A stretch of DNA of 57,121 nucleotides from Bacteroidales bacterium (GCA_015061115.1 SUXE01000007.1:1-57121); one strand, 5' to 3'; numbered from the stretch's first letter, positions 37,230-45,855 are shown. A program made the numbers and translations. The notes: a model not told the origin generated them from the letters alone.

Positions 37230-38108
37230 ATGAATTCTGAATACGACAAAATAAACGGTTACGAATATGTTGATCTAGGACTGCCTTCTGGTACACTTTG
37301 GGCATCTTATGATATTGGTGCGCATGGAGTTGGTGAGTTTGGAGACCTCTTCATGTGGGGTGAGACTGTGCCTAGAGATCCTGAAACTGAATGGTCTGAT
37401 GACGATCACAAGTATGTTTCAAATAATGATTTTGTCAAATATTGTGGGCGTGATAATAAACAAGTCCTTGATCCAGAAGATGACGCTGCTACATCTTTGT
37501 GGGGAAACGATTGGAAAATGCCATCATTTACTGATTGGAGAGAACTCATAAAGTTTTGTGAGTTAAAACTTAAGGGAGAGTCTATTGTCTTTGTCGGACC
37601 CAATGGCAAAGAACTTCATTTCAGCAGGTATGTTTTAGAAGAATATGACGGTTGTGAGTTCAGCTGTAGTTGGTGGACTTCCGAATTGGATTCTTCTGAT
37701 GATATTTATGATGCCTTATATTTTTACGTAGATAAAGACGAGGATTGTGATCCTGTATACGATTTGTATTCTTGCCATCGTTCATGTTTGTTCCCAATCA
37801 GACCTGTGTCGAAAATCAGAGCAGATTTGAATTTTGTCTTGCCTGATGACGAAGAGTCAGAAGATGATGAATCTACTGATTATATAGAGAATGCACAGTC
37901 GGAACAATCAAGTTATGAAAAAATAGCTGGTTTGGATTCGCTAAAAGCAGCGTCGGAAGAAAAATATGAAACTAATTATCAGGACAACCGTATCCGAAAG
38001 AATACATATATAAAAGATGGCTATGAAAAGGAGAAAACAAGCATCCTTTCATACATTTTATTTGCGATTGCTGTATTTGTTTTTTTGTATGCTATCTTTT
38101 TATTGTGA
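37230..38108 (+). CDS. FISUMP-domain protein with C-terminal membrane anchor
   Basis: 292 residues. The N-terminal half (about 8-195) opens with YEYVDLGLPSGTLWASYDIGA and contains FMWGET and NDWKMPSFTDWREL, the signature of the Fibrobacter succinogenes major paralogous (FISUMP) domain, a C-type-lectin-like fold. A linker rich in acidic residues and Ser (about 203-260) leads to one hydrophobic segment at the extreme C-terminus (ILSYILFAIAVFVFLYAIFLL). There is no N-terminal signal peptide, so the protein looks tail-anchored with the domain in the cytoplasm, whereas most FISUMP proteins are exported. Function unknown. It lies 32 bases after the FNT-like gene. Confidence 0.75.
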   Translation: MNSEYDKINGYEYVDLGLPSGTLWASYDIGAHGVGEFGDLFMWGETVPRDPETEWSDDDHKYVSNNDFVKYCGRDNKQVLDPEDDAATSLWGNDWKMPSFTDWRELIKFCELKLKGESIVFVGPNGKELHFSRYVLEEYDGCEFSCSWWTSELDSSDDIYDALYFYVDKDEDCDPVYDLYSCHRSCLFPIRPVSKIRADLNFVLPDDEESEDDESTDYIENAQSEQSSYEKIAGLDSLKAASEEKYETNYQDNRIRKNTYIKDGYEKEKTSILSYILFAIAVFVFLYAIFLL

Positions 38109-38188
38109 TGGTTAAGAACCCTAGATAAATTGTATTTTCTTTTTTAAGAATCAAATTAAACCTAATGTATTAAATTAAACACTATTAG

Positions 38189-39976
38189 ATGTCTGTCATA
38201 GAAATATTCAAAAGGATTTCGGTTTATGTCAAGCCGTATAAGTGGCTTGTTTTTGCGACGTTGATGCTGACTTTGATCGGTTCTTTTATGGCCCAGGTCA
38301 ACGCGATTGTCCTAAACTATACTGTCGATTCCATCAATGCTCTTGTCACTGCTGGAAAAGGTTTGACAGAAGGCCTTGATATCCTTATTTTGATCTCATC
38401 TGTTTTGCTTGGCAAGGAACTGATGATTATCCTTGTGCAGTTCGGACAGAAATTCTTCGGACAGAAACTGAAGATCTGTATCTCTCAGGATTTGGCACAG
38501 GAGGTGATAGAAAGAGTCCTTACATACCGTCTTGCCTTCTTCACAAAGTCTGGCAATGAGCCTGGTAAACTGCAGACACGTATAGACAGGGGAGTGGAGA
38601 GTTTGACTCGTATTGTCCAGAACTTCTTCATCGACATCCTGCCTCTTTTTTGCAGCGCTATCCTTGCGTTGGTGCTGATGTTCAAACAGAATGTCTATGT
38701 CGGCACCGTCGCACTTGTTATAGTGCCTATCTATTTTTATATCACGTATTTGCAGGCACGCAAATTGAAGGGATGGCGTACGCAGCATAAAGATTTCCGT
38801 GAGGCTAAGAGCCACGGTATCATGACTATTCTTGAAAGCATCACCGTCATCAAATCATTTAACCGTGAACAGATAGAAGGAAAGAAACAGCTTGAGCTTC
38901 AGAAAAATATCACAGAAAATCAGCTGAAGACACGTCAGACAAGTTTTGCTTTTGAAGGTTTGAAGACGTTTGTGGAGCAGATAGGTGTGGTTTTGATCAT
39001 TATCCTGACCGCTTTTCTTGTGCTCAACGGAGATATGACCATCGGTGCGATCATGTATCACATCATGTTGTTTGGCAATGTGACTTCGCCCACACGTCAG
39101 CTTCATAGAATCTATGATGATTTCAATGATGCTTTGATTTATGCAAACGGATTCTTTGAGATTCTCGACGCTGGTACAGAGGAGACGGAGAAGAGTGGCA
39201 AACATCGTCCGGAAAAGATCAGGGGTGAATTTGAATTGCGTCACGTCGACTTCACTTATCCTAATGGGACAAAGGCTCTTCACGATATCAATATGAAGAT
39301 TGAAAGTGGCAAGATCACCGCTTTGGTCGGACTATCTGGAGCTGGTAAAAGTACAATAATCAATCTTCTGGATAAATTCTATGAGCAGGATTGCGGAGAC
39401 GTGCTTCTTGATGGTGTGAGCCTAAAAGATTGGGACACACAGTATCTCCGAGACAATATCGGACTTGTGCTTCAGAAGAATCATATTTTCGACGGTACTA
39501 TCGAAGAGAATATCCGATATGGTAATGTCGACGCTACGGATGAAGAGGTGATGGAGGCTGCTAAAAAAGCGTTTCTTTACGATCAGGTGGTGGCTTTGCC
39601 TAATGGATTCAAAAGCAAGGCGACGGAATTGTCGGGCGGACAACAGCAACGAGTGGCTATTGCCAGAATGTTCATTAAGAACCCTCCGATAATATTCCTT
39701 GATGAGCCGACAGCCAGCCTTGACGCTATCGCTACAGAGCAGATCAAAAACAGTATTGACGCCATCAAACAGAACCGCACCGTCATCATCATCTCGCATA
39801 GTCTGTCGCAGATTATCGACTCTGAGATGATATATTCGTTGGAAAAGGGTAGGGTAATGGAACACGGCACTCATGAAGAGTGTTATGCCAAGAACGGTGT
39901 CTACCGTAGAATTTTCGACGCGTCTGCAAGAAGTTTGAATATAGAGAAGATCGCCAAGACTCAGATGGGGGTATGA
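38189..39976 (+). CDS. ABC transporter, fused permease and ATPase (exporter type)
   Basis: 595 residues: a type I exporter half-transporter. The N-terminal membrane domain (about 1-315) has six hydrophobic segments. The nucleotide-binding domain shows Walker A GLSGAGKST at about 380, a Q-loop at VLQKNHIFDGTIEENI, the signature LSGGQQQRVAIARMF at about 479, Walker B IIFLDEPTASLDA and the H-loop IIISHSL. It probably acts as a homodimer. Relatives export lipids, drugs or peptides, and the substrate cannot be read from the sequence. No peptidase domain or membrane-fusion partner is adjacent. The upstream gene ends 80 bases before; no clear promoter box was found. Confidence 0.9.
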   Translation: MSVIEIFKRISVYVKPYKWLVFATLMLTLIGSFMAQVNAIVLNYTVDSINALVTAGKGLTEGLDILILISSVLLGKELMIILVQFGQKFFGQKLKICISQDLAQEVIERVLTYRLAFFTKSGNEPGKLQTRIDRGVESLTRIVQNFFIDILPLFCSAILALVLMFKQNVYVGTVALVIVPIYFYITYLQARKLKGWRTQHKDFREAKSHGIMTILESITVIKSFNREQIEGKKQLELQKNITENQLKTRQTSFAFEGLKTFVEQIGVVLIIILTAFLVLNGDMTIGAIMYHIMLFGNVTSPTRQLHRIYDDFNDALIYANGFFEILDAGTEETEKSGKHRPEKIRGEFELRHVDFTYPNGTKALHDINMKIESGKITALVGLSGAGKSTIINLLDKFYEQDCGDVLLDGVSLKDWDTQYLRDNIGLVLQKNHIFDGTIEENIRYGNVDATDEEVMEAAKKAFLYDQVVALPNGFKSKATELSGGQQQRVAIARMFIKNPPIIFLDEPTASLDAIATEQIKNSIDAIKQNRTVIIISHSLSQIIDSEMIYSLEKGRVMEHGTHEECYAKNGVYRRIFDASARSLNIEKIAKTQMGV

Positions 39977-40076
39977 TATCAGTCGTCTTGATTATTGGAA
40001 AGACGGATTTTAACATTTCTGAAATAGCGATTTGACAATAATACATTATTTTCGTGTCGCAAAATATTTTCGATTT

Positions 40077-40745
40077 ATGAGGCAGACAATAACATTTAAG
40101 GAAATACGGGAAAACGAAGAAATCAAGACATATATCAAACGCGCTGATCTCTCACTTGAACGTATGGGATTTACAGAGCATAGTTTTGCTCATGTGATGC
40201 GTGTGTCTAAAAGTGCAGGAGATATGCTTGAGCAACTTGGTTATGATCCAAATGATGTGGAGCTGGCTCGTATTGCAGGTTATATGCATGATATCGGAAA
40301 TGTCATCAACAGAATAGACCATGCACAGTCGGGTGCTATAATGGCATTCCGTATACTTGACAAACTGGGGATGCATTACGAAGATATCGCGAAGGTTATA
40401 GCGGCTATTGGCAATCATGATGAAAGCACAGCTTTTCCGGTAAGTGATGTGGCGGCCGCCATTATAATTGCGGATAAAAGTGATGTCCGTCGATCACGTG
40501 TGAGAAACATAGACAAAAGTTCATTCGACATTCATGACAGAGTGAATTATGCTGTGACGGAGAATCATATCTGTGTGTCGGATGACCGTACATCGTTAAT
40601 CCTTTCGCTTACTCTTGACACGGAAATAAGTCCTGTGCTTGAATATTTTGAGATATTTTTGAGCCGTATGAAACTGTGTCAGAAAGCCGCTTCATACTTG
40701 AATCTGAAATTCAAACTGAAAATTAACGGATCAGAGATATGTTAA
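40077..40745 (+). CDS. HD-domain metal-dependent phosphohydrolase
   Basis: 222 residues from ATG 40077; a longer frame begins at TTG 40032 but an ATG is preferred. Metal-binding HD residues are visible: HSFAHVMRVS (about 33-42), AGYMHDIGNVINRIDHAQSGA (about 66-86) and GNHDE at about 115. HD enzymes hydrolyse nucleotides or cyclic nucleotides. This one resembles the small, uncharacterised HD proteins of many gut anaerobes, with a C-terminal portion of unknown function. The substrate is not predictable. It is convergent with nhaD, with a shared bidirectional terminator. Confidence 0.85.
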   Translation: MRQTITFKEIRENEEIKTYIKRADLSLERMGFTEHSFAHVMRVSKSAGDMLEQLGYDPNDVELARIAGYMHDIGNVINRIDHAQSGAIMAFRILDKLGMHYEDIAKVIAAIGNHDESTAFPVSDVAAAIIIADKSDVRRSRVRNIDKSSFDIHDRVNYAVTENHICVSDDRTSLILSLTLDTEISPVLEYFEIFLSRMKLCQKAASYLNLKFKLKINGSEIC

Positions 40746-40778
40746 AAACAGTCATGTTTTAACTTTATTTTGATAGAA

Positions 40779-40807
40779 AGGCTGGATTCCCATACAGAAT
40801 CCAGCCT
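40779..40807. terminator. bidirectional terminator
   Basis: AGGCTGGATTC 40779-40789 pairs with GAATCCAGCCT 40797-40807 (11 perfect pairs, loop of 7), between the convergent HD and nhaD genes. A short T-rich flank follows on the plus side, and TTTCTATC on the minus side. Confidence 0.8.
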
Positions 40808-40831
40808 CTTAATTTAATAGATTGACCTATA

Positions 40832-42175
40832 TCAGAATATGAATGTGTTCTCTACCCAGTAGCACAACATTCCTGCGAGATAACCAAGCAGAACAATCCA
40901 CGAAATGTGTTTCAGATACCATCCGAATGTGATTTTCTCCAATCCCATCACCACAACTCCTGCTGCGGAACCGATGATTAGCATTGATCCACCGACACCT
41001 GCGCAGTATGCCAAAAGCTGCCAGAAAATTCCGTCGACTGCCATATCACCTGTTGGAGCCACTGGATACATTCCCATACAACCTGCAACCAATGGCACAT
41101 TGTCGACTATGGAAGAAAGCACACCGATTATTCCGGTTATCAGATAATTATTGCTGTCGAAGACGGAATTCAATCCTTCACCAAGCATTGTCAACACACC
41201 GATCGTCTCCAGACAGGCCACTGCCATCAGAATACCGAGGAAGAAAAGGATCGTTGACATGTCGATGCGAGTGAGTATTTGTGCCACACGTTTCTGCATC
41301 GAATTGTTTTCCTCTGACGTTTCCGCATGAGCGTAAAAGATTTCCGTGACTGTCCAAAGTACGCTCAATACCAATAATATGCCTACGAAAGGAGGCAGAT
41401 GAGTGATGCTTTTGAAGATTGGCACGAAGATGAGGCCTCCTACACCAAGGAAGAAGATGCTCTTGCGTTGTGTGGCAGACAGACCGTTCTCTTCACTCAC
41501 CTGTGTCAGGTCGGATTCGGATGAAAGTTGACCTTTCAGCGATAAAGACATAATGTAAGCAGGAATTACCATGGAGACAATCGAAGGCAAAATCAGCTCA
41601 CTGATGACTCCAGATGCTGTGATCACACCTTTGTTCCACAACATTATGGTAGTGACGTCTCCGATAGGTGAGAATGCACCTCCACTGTTGGCTGCGATGA
41701 TTACCAGAGAAGCATAGATGATACGGTCTTTATGATTGTCGACCAATTTCCTAAGAATCATGATCATCACGATAGATGTGGTCAGATTGTCCAATATGGC
41801 GGAAAGGAAAAACGTCATGAAGGCGATACGCCACAACAGAGCACGTTTGCTTCGAGTTTGCATCGCGTCGCGGACAAAATTGAATCCGCCATTCTGATCG
41901 ACAAGTTCGACGATGGTCATCGCTCCCATCAAGAAGAATAAGGTTGTCGAGGTCGCTCCCAGATGACGTTCTATCACCTCACTGACCACGGACGCTGTCT
42001 GCCCGTCCACTGCGTTTGGCAAGTAGTTGGCAGGGTTCATCATAAACAAAGTCCATGTCGCCACAAGCATCAATAGAGCGATGGCAGCTTTGTTGATTTT
42101 AGTGACACTTTCGACGGCTATGAAAAAATAGCCAATACAGAATACGATAATTATCGCTATTGTTAGAGTTGCCAT
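40832..42175 (-). CDS. nhaD: Na+/H+ antiporter, NhaD type
   Basis: 447 residues, with about 11-12 hydrophobic segments across the whole length. It matches the NhaD/ion-transporter superfamily, with an ICxxGYxxIAxE-like first helix (IVFCIGYFFIAVESVTKINKAA), FFLSAILDNLTTSIVM, ANSGGAFSPIGDVTTIMLW and SSIVDNVPLVAGCMGMYP. The DNLTT and DNVP repeats with acidic residues in broken helices are typical of the transport site. It exports Na+ or Li+ in exchange for protons, giving salt and alkaline tolerance. It lies 145 bases downstream of a small secreted-protein gene on the same strand. Confidence 0.9.
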   Translation of the reverse strand: MATLTIAIIIVFCIGYFFIAVESVTKINKAAIALLMLVATWTLFMMNPANYLPNAVDGQTASVVSEVIERHLGATSTTLFFLMGAMTIVELVDQNGGFNFVRDAMQTRSKRALLWRIAFMTFFLSAILDNLTTSIVMIMILRKLVDNHKDRIIYASLVIIAANSGGAFSPIGDVTTIMLWNKGVITASGVISELILPSIVSMVIPAYIMSLSLKGQLSSESDLTQVSEENGLSATQRKSIFFLGVGGLIFVPIFKSITHLPPFVGILLVLSVLWTVTEIFYAHAETSEENNSMQKRVAQILTRIDMSTILFFLGILMAVACLETIGVLTMLGEGLNSVFDSNNYLITGIIGVLSSIVDNVPLVAGCMGMYPVAPTGDMAVDGIFWQLLAYCAGVGGSMLIIGSAAGVVVMGLEKITFGWYLKHISWIVLLGYLAGMLCYWVENTFIF

Positions 42176-42320
42176 GTTTTAAATATTTTGGTAGTCGACG
42201 TTTGGTATGCCGAGACAGCAACAGCCATCTCCAAACTTTTATTATTGGGCATAGTTGTCGAGTTTTGATTAATAATATGTTGATTTGTTTAGTGTGCCGA
42301 AAACGGCAGAGGCAACTGAG
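42176..42320. other. nhaD upstream gap with TGCCG palindrome
   Basis: A 145-base gap between two minus-strand genes. It contains a small hairpin, TGCCG-AAAA-CGGCA near 42295-42308, and a second GCCGAGAC/GCAAC cluster near 42210. No consensus promoter box was found. The hairpin may be a weak terminator or attenuator for nhaD. Confidence 0.3.
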
Positions 42321-42725
42321 CTAACGAATGATGTGTCTCAATGCGATCACATAGTAATCGCATGAGAAAGAGAGACAGATAGGGTGTGATTTGAGACTCC
42401 ATCTGCTATCGTGGTAGGAATAAAGAAGGTTAGTGATATGTCGACGTGTGGAGCCATAGGATGGGAAATCCATTCTGTGGCATCTTGAATCTTGAGTCGG
42501 GATGTTGCGTTGAGGCCGAGAACTGCAAATTCGATAGATTTGTGCGGCATCTGTCAGTGTCGCCTCATGATGAATTTGATGGTTTGGATTTTGGAAAACG
42601 GACTCTATGTTTTGTTGGATGCTAAGCTTGTCACACGTGTCCTGTTCCTGCCAGTTAGTTAATGCTGTCAGCCAAACGGCAACGAGAGCCGTCAAAAAAC
42701 ATACAATGCAATGTGCCCGTTTCAT
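42321..42725 (-). CDS. small secreted protein of unknown function (ICSSRPQR motif)
   Basis: 134 residues. A hydrophobic N-terminal segment (HCIVCFLTALVAVWLTALT) looks like a signal peptide. The rest is polar with no transmembrane segment. The central ICSSRPQRNIP motif resembles short uncharacterised exported proteins seen in Bacteroidales, but I know no function for it. A -7 box lies 8-15 bases before the start (42733-42740), which supports a real gene with a very short leader. The next gene on the strand is nhaD. Confidence 0.6.
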   Translation of the reverse strand: MKRAHCIVCFLTALVAVWLTALTNWQEQDTCDKLSIQQNIESVFQNPNHQIHHEATLTDAAQIYRICSSRPQRNIPTQDSRCHRMDFPSYGSTRRHITNLLYSYHDSRWSLKSHPICLSFSCDYYVIALRHIIR

Positions 42726-42732
42726 TTATGTG

Positions 42733-42740
42733 CAAATGTA
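42733..42740 (-). promoter_or_regulatory. -7 box TACATTTG
   Basis: On the minus strand it matches TAnnTTTG, just before the ATG at 42725. The transcript would be nearly leaderless. Confidence 0.5.
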
Positions 42741-42871
42741 GAAAAATTTCTTTATCATGATTAAAACATAAATATTTTATTTGACGAGGATGCTTTATTT
42801 ATCACTTTTTCATCATTTAATTACATTTCTACAAAAGATGCATTGTGGTGGTTTATGGGGGATTAAATCCG

Positions 42872-42995
42872 AAAAGAGGTTAGGAAAATGTGTAAAATTG
42901 CACGAAACAGGTTGCTAAAATGTGTAAATTTCTCAAAAAGAGGTTAGAAAAATGTGTAAGATTGCACGAAATAGGTTGTCAAAATGTGTAAATTT
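42872..42995. repeat. two direct repeats of 60 bases, period 64
   Basis: Copies at 42872-42931 and 42936-42995 differ at 5 of 60 positions. Each copy itself contains two related halves ending in AAAATGTGTAA, so the block looks like four degenerate units of about 32 bases. The stretch is not open in any frame for a useful length. Confidence 0.85.
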
Positions 42996-43000
42996 GTACT

Positions 43001-43035
43001 ATCGTAACCGCTGTTACGGTAATGTGCGTTACGAT
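43001..43035. repeat. inverted repeat ATCGTAAC/GTTACGAT
   Basis: ATCGTAAC 43001-43008 pairs with GTTACGAT 43028-43035. Inside, GTAAC/GTTAC pairs also allow an alternative smaller hairpin. There is no T-run. It directly follows the 60-base repeats. It could be a protein-binding site or a mobile-element remnant. Nothing else is recognisable to 43190. Confidence 0.5.
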
Positions 43036-43198
43036 AAAATTGTGTATATGCGACAAATCATTTATGAAGTCTGTTGGTACGTTCAATGGCTACGAGATTG
43101 TTTATAAAGGACTATCAATAGAGGACATGTGATTTTTGTTGGTGGCGCTGGAAAATATGTTATAAATGACATTGAAAACAGCTCAACGCATAAAACAA

Positions 43199-43231
43199 AA
43201 CGTAAGAAAACCATATGGCTTTTCTTACGTT
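43199..43231. terminator. bidirectional terminator of the small membrane gene
   Basis: AACGTAAGAAAA 43199-43210 pairs with TTTTCTTACGTT 43220-43231 (12 perfect pairs). T-rich flanks occur on both sides. It lies just downstream of the minus-strand gene at 43263-43553. Confidence 0.85.
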
Positions 43232-43262
43232 TTTTCTTTGTCAATGTTTCCCAAAAACAGAC

Positions 43263-43553
43263 TTATTTCTCTTCTTGTCCTTTTACATAATGATGAGCTG
43301 CTTTAACGACCATTCTTAAGGAAGGAATAAGAAGAGAAAAACAAGTGAATACTAATCCAAATATAATGCAGCCACCAGCCATTGAAAGTGATGAATCCGC
43401 ATATTCTCTAGTGTATGCATCTTTGTACTGCAAAAGAAATAATATTGTACAGATCAACGACATACCTGCAACCACCAAAGAAGCCGCTTGTAGGAATCTT
43501 AAATTTCCAAGTGCTACTTCCTCATACGATGACTGGTTCTTTGTTTCTTTCAT
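43263..43553 (-). CDS. small membrane protein, two transmembrane segments
   Basis: 96 residues. A polar N-terminus (ETKNQSSYEEVALGN) is followed by hydrophobic segments at about 22-42 (FLQAASLVVAGMSLICTILFLL) and 55-80 (GGCIIFGLVFTCFSLLIPSLRMVV), then a short charged tail. I do not recognise the family. It has a -7 box 38-45 bases upstream and perfect hairpins on both sides, so it is an independent transcription unit. It lies in the accessory block, next to the nitrilase operon; any role as an effector or accessory membrane protein is speculative. An overlapping plus-strand frame of similar length has no promoter and unnatural composition. Confidence 0.65.
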   Translation of the reverse strand: MKETKNQSSYEEVALGNLRFLQAASLVVAGMSLICTILFLLQYKDAYTREYADSSLSMAGGCIIFGLVFTCFSLLIPSLRMVVKAAHHYVKGQEEK

Positions 43554-43590
43554 ATTTGCTTTATTTAGTTTGACTTTTTGTTTACGCCTG

Positions 43591-43598
43591 CAAAATTA
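43591..43598 (-). promoter_or_regulatory. -7 box TAATTTTG
   Basis: On the minus strand it matches TAnnTTTG, upstream of the 96-residue membrane protein gene. No -33 element at ideal spacing. Confidence 0.5.
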
Positions 43599-43681
43599 TC
43601 TTCAAGGTATGCCAAAAAGCGTGGTGACTTTTGATTTTTTGTGGTCTATGATTCAAATGTCATCAATCTTCAATAAAATAT

Positions 43682-43727
43682 AAGCCGTTTTAGAATTCAC
43701 TCATTAGCTTTGATTCTAAAACGGCTT
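43682..43727. terminator. 15-bp hairpin ending the nitrilase operon
   Basis: AAGCCGTTTTAGAAT 43682-43696 pairs perfectly with ATTCTAAAACGGCTT 43713-43727. It lies 35 bases beyond the stop of the nitrilase gene. The minus-strand tail is TATATTTTATTG, which is T-rich. Confidence 0.85.
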
Positions 43728-43761
43728 TGCTTATCTCTGATTGATGAAGCCTAATGGACTT

Positions 43762-45117
43762 TTATTCTTCCTCACTATTTATCTGTGATGCCCATTCATT
43801 ACAGATATCAATAAGTTTATTGTAAGTATCTTTTCTGACTACATTTACACTGTTTTTTGATTTGCTCCATATTGCTTCTGGACCTGTTGTACGAGACAAA
43901 TCTATGCCAAATTTGCCGTCTACCTCTTTAACTATTTGAGATTTACGGTTCATGCTTGTTTGATAGCATCTGTTGGCAATTGGAGACTCTAGAATTACAG
44001 CACAATAATTTTCCATAGCACGAACTCTTAGAAGAGGATCAAGTTGTAAATTCAGAAAATCTTTGTCTTCAATGTCATCACGTCTGTTAACAATAATGTA
44101 CTTTTTGTTTGGAATACGCTTTAGATCGTCACTATATAATAATGCAGAAACGAACTCTGGCACCTGCACTGTTTCTCCATCACAAACTACAAAAATTATA
44201 TTGTCTGAACCTTGATTTAAAACGTAAAGTTCATCTGTCAATTTCTTTGATTTTTCGATAAGAGCAGATATGTTTCCTGCTTCTACAAACAAATCTTGAT
44301 ACTTGTTTTCTGATGGATCACTAGGAGTAAGGGCAGGCTGTGCTTCATATGCATCTGTGTCATAAACATAAACAGAGTCTACAATATTAGACTTCTTTGT
44401 AGTTGTATCCATTAAATTAGAAAACGACATGTTGTAGCCATCTGGGTCAAAACCATACACATATGAATTCTCTTTTCTTTTTGGCATATATCCCATTGTG
44501 ACAAATGAAAAACATTCGTTCTCAATGGCTCTAACTTGATTATAACGATACCATTTATGATAATCAACGTTTCCTCCTGTCATATTGATTAGTATGTCAA
44601 TATTTTGGACTCCATATAGAGCACTAAAAATAGGATGATTGCAATCATAACATATTGTCATGCCTATTTTTTTGCCTTTCAAAAAAATTGGAGCATATTG
44701 ATTCCATTGTTCAAGAATAGAGTTTTCATAGTCTTCAAATTCAAGAGGAGAATAGCCTGTCATTGTATTCTTAAAATACACGCGATTGATTGTTTCATTC
44801 TCTGTCGCTTGTGGATTTGTATAATAAGAAAATATAAATGGACGCGGATCTTTCGTATTTTCAAAATAAATATCTTGTCTTGCAGATAGCATCATAGGCT
44901 TACCGATTTTTTTTGCCAGTTTGTCTGCTTCAGAAAACCATTTGCCTAATGTTGTAAACACATAGTCTTCCTCCTCTAATAGGTGATTGAACGGTATATA
45001 TGCATCTTCTGGAAGTACAATTAAATCCACATCTGATTTTTTTACGATGTTCATCACCTCGTTGAATCTCTTTTCTGTGTCATTTCGGTGATCTTGTAAC
45101 CAAAGTCCTATCTTCAT
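43762..45117 (-). CDS. nitrilase (carbon-nitrogen hydrolase) superfamily protein with C-terminal extension
   Basis: 451 residues, cytoplasmic. The N-terminal 250 residues form a nitrilase fold. The candidate catalytic triad is Glu37 (LIVLPEDAY), Lys116 (VYFKNTM) and Cys156 (GMTICYDCNHP), so the site looks intact. Residues about 265-451 form a separate, unrecognised domain with no clear motif. Typical nitrilase-family proteins are 260-320 residues and hydrolyse nitriles, amides or carbamoyl compounds. Nitrilase domains also occur in defence proteins (for example fused to UG1/DRT reverse transcriptases), but no reverse transcriptase is present here. The gene follows the PD-(D/E)xK-like gene by 15 bases and must share its transcript and structured leader. 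A defence role is inferred from this context only. Confidence 0.8.
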   Translation of the reverse strand: MKIGLWLQDHRNDTEKRFNEVMNIVKKSDVDLIVLPEDAYIPFNHLLEEEDYVFTTLGKWFSEADKLAKKIGKPMMLSARQDIYFENTKDPRPFIFSYYTNPQATENETINRVYFKNTMTGYSPLEFEDYENSILEQWNQYAPIFLKGKKIGMTICYDCNHPIFSALYGVQNIDILINMTGGNVDYHKWYRYNQVRAIENECFSFVTMGYMPKRKENSYVYGFDPDGYNMSFSNLMDTTTKKSNIVDSVYVYDTDAYEAQPALTPSDPSENKYQDLFVEAGNISALIEKSKKLTDELYVLNQGSDNIIFVVCDGETVQVPEFVSALLYSDDLKRIPNKKYIIVNRRDDIEDKDFLNLQLDPLLRVRAMENYCAVILESPIANRCYQTSMNRKSQIVKEVDGKFGIDLSRTTGPEAIWSKSKNSVNVVRKDTYNKLIDICNEWASQINSEEE

Positions 45118-45132
45118 ATAAATTGTATTTTG

Positions 45133-45699
45133 TTAATTAATATTGAGAATGTTCAATAGCTTTTCATAAGCATCTTCTTTAGTGAAGTCAATTTGACCGT
45201 GCATTATTCTGACTAGCTTGAACCCGTTTCTGTAAGCTTGTATATCTCTTGTGCTGTCAAAAAATGCACGTCCTTCGTCACGATATGCAGGAGCATTGTC
45301 ATGAGCATCGACTTCTTCACAAGCTCTTATCCATAGGTCTCTATCGTAATCTAAAGAGATTTCTTTGTAAGCGTTTAGTGCAATAGCTCGAGCTGCAGAA
45401 AAATGCTGACGCTCATCATACTCGACTATTGTCTTATGACTTTCTGATACAAAATCACATCTTAGCTCATAATTTAATCTTGCGAATTTTTGATCTGAAT
45501 GTCTGTATTGATACAATGCGTTAAAAATACGATTGTATAAATCGTCCATTTTTGAAGGTGTTCTCATCCATGGAAACGTTTTTTCGCAGACAATGTCACA
45601 TTTGAAGATTTTGTTTAACAAAAGTTGCAGACTGCATTTTTGATCTATTACTTCCTTTTGAGGAATTCTAATAGGTTTGTTAAAATCGATTGTTTTCAT
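45133..45699 (-). CDS. PD-(D/E)xK-like nuclease-fold protein
   Basis: 188 residues, cytoplasmic. The segment LRCDFVSESHKTIVEYDERQHF (residues 79-100) has the layout of restriction-endonuclease-like folds of the Vsr/DUF559 kind: Asp82, then Glu93, Asp95 and the xxQH ending (Gln98, His99). These are the expected metal-binding positions, so a DNA or RNA nuclease is plausible. Flanking regions are helical and not recognised. It is the first gene of the operon with the nitrilase (15-base gap). Upstream, its leader of about 380 bases contains two related structured elements and starts at a consensus promoter (46085-46116). The family call rests on one motif and needs a profile search. Confidence 0.6.
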   Translation of the reverse strand: MKTIDFNKPIRIPQKEVIDQKCSLQLLLNKIFKCDIVCEKTFPWMRTPSKMDDLYNRIFNALYQYRHSDQKFARLNYELRCDFVSESHKTIVEYDERQHFSAARAIALNAYKEISLDYDRDLWIRACEEVDAHDNAPAYRDEGRAFFDSTRDIQAYRNGFKLVRIMHGQIDFTKEDAYEKLLNILNIN

Positions 45700-45756
45700 A
45701 AATACAATTTGTCATAAATTTTGTGTATTAGTACAAAAGGTTAAACACTATTACAC

Positions 45757-45855
45757 AAAAAAAGCGTGGAGCCAGTCCTTGTCACTCGTTCCACGGTCTA
45801 TAGGCCTTCGCATTGCCTTATCTGTCGAAACGAGCAACGCTGAAAGCCCCACGCT
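45757..45855 (-). ncRNA. structured RNA element A in the nuclease-nitrilase leader
   Basis: Read on the minus strand. Closing stem AGCGTGG 45763-45769 with CCACGCT 45849-45855 (7 perfect pairs), followed by a run of T (45763-45757). Second stem CTCGTT 45785-45790 with AACGAG 45829-45834. Apical stem AGGC 45802-45805 with GCCT 45815-45818, loop 9. It shares the blocks CGTTGCT, GACAGATA, TGCGAAG and ATAGACCGT with element B (45909-46021), which is inverted. It ends 58 bases before the first codon of the downstream gene. It is not a known class that I can name. Confidence 0.65.

Noticed and set aside
42872-42995. CRISPR array
   Set aside because: Only two copies, no unique spacers, and no cas genes; repeats are adjacent.
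43345-43683. 112-residue plus-strand frame overlapping the small membrane protein gene
   Set aside because: The minus-strand frame has a promoter, terminators and transmembrane segments; the plus frame ends inside the terminator hairpin.
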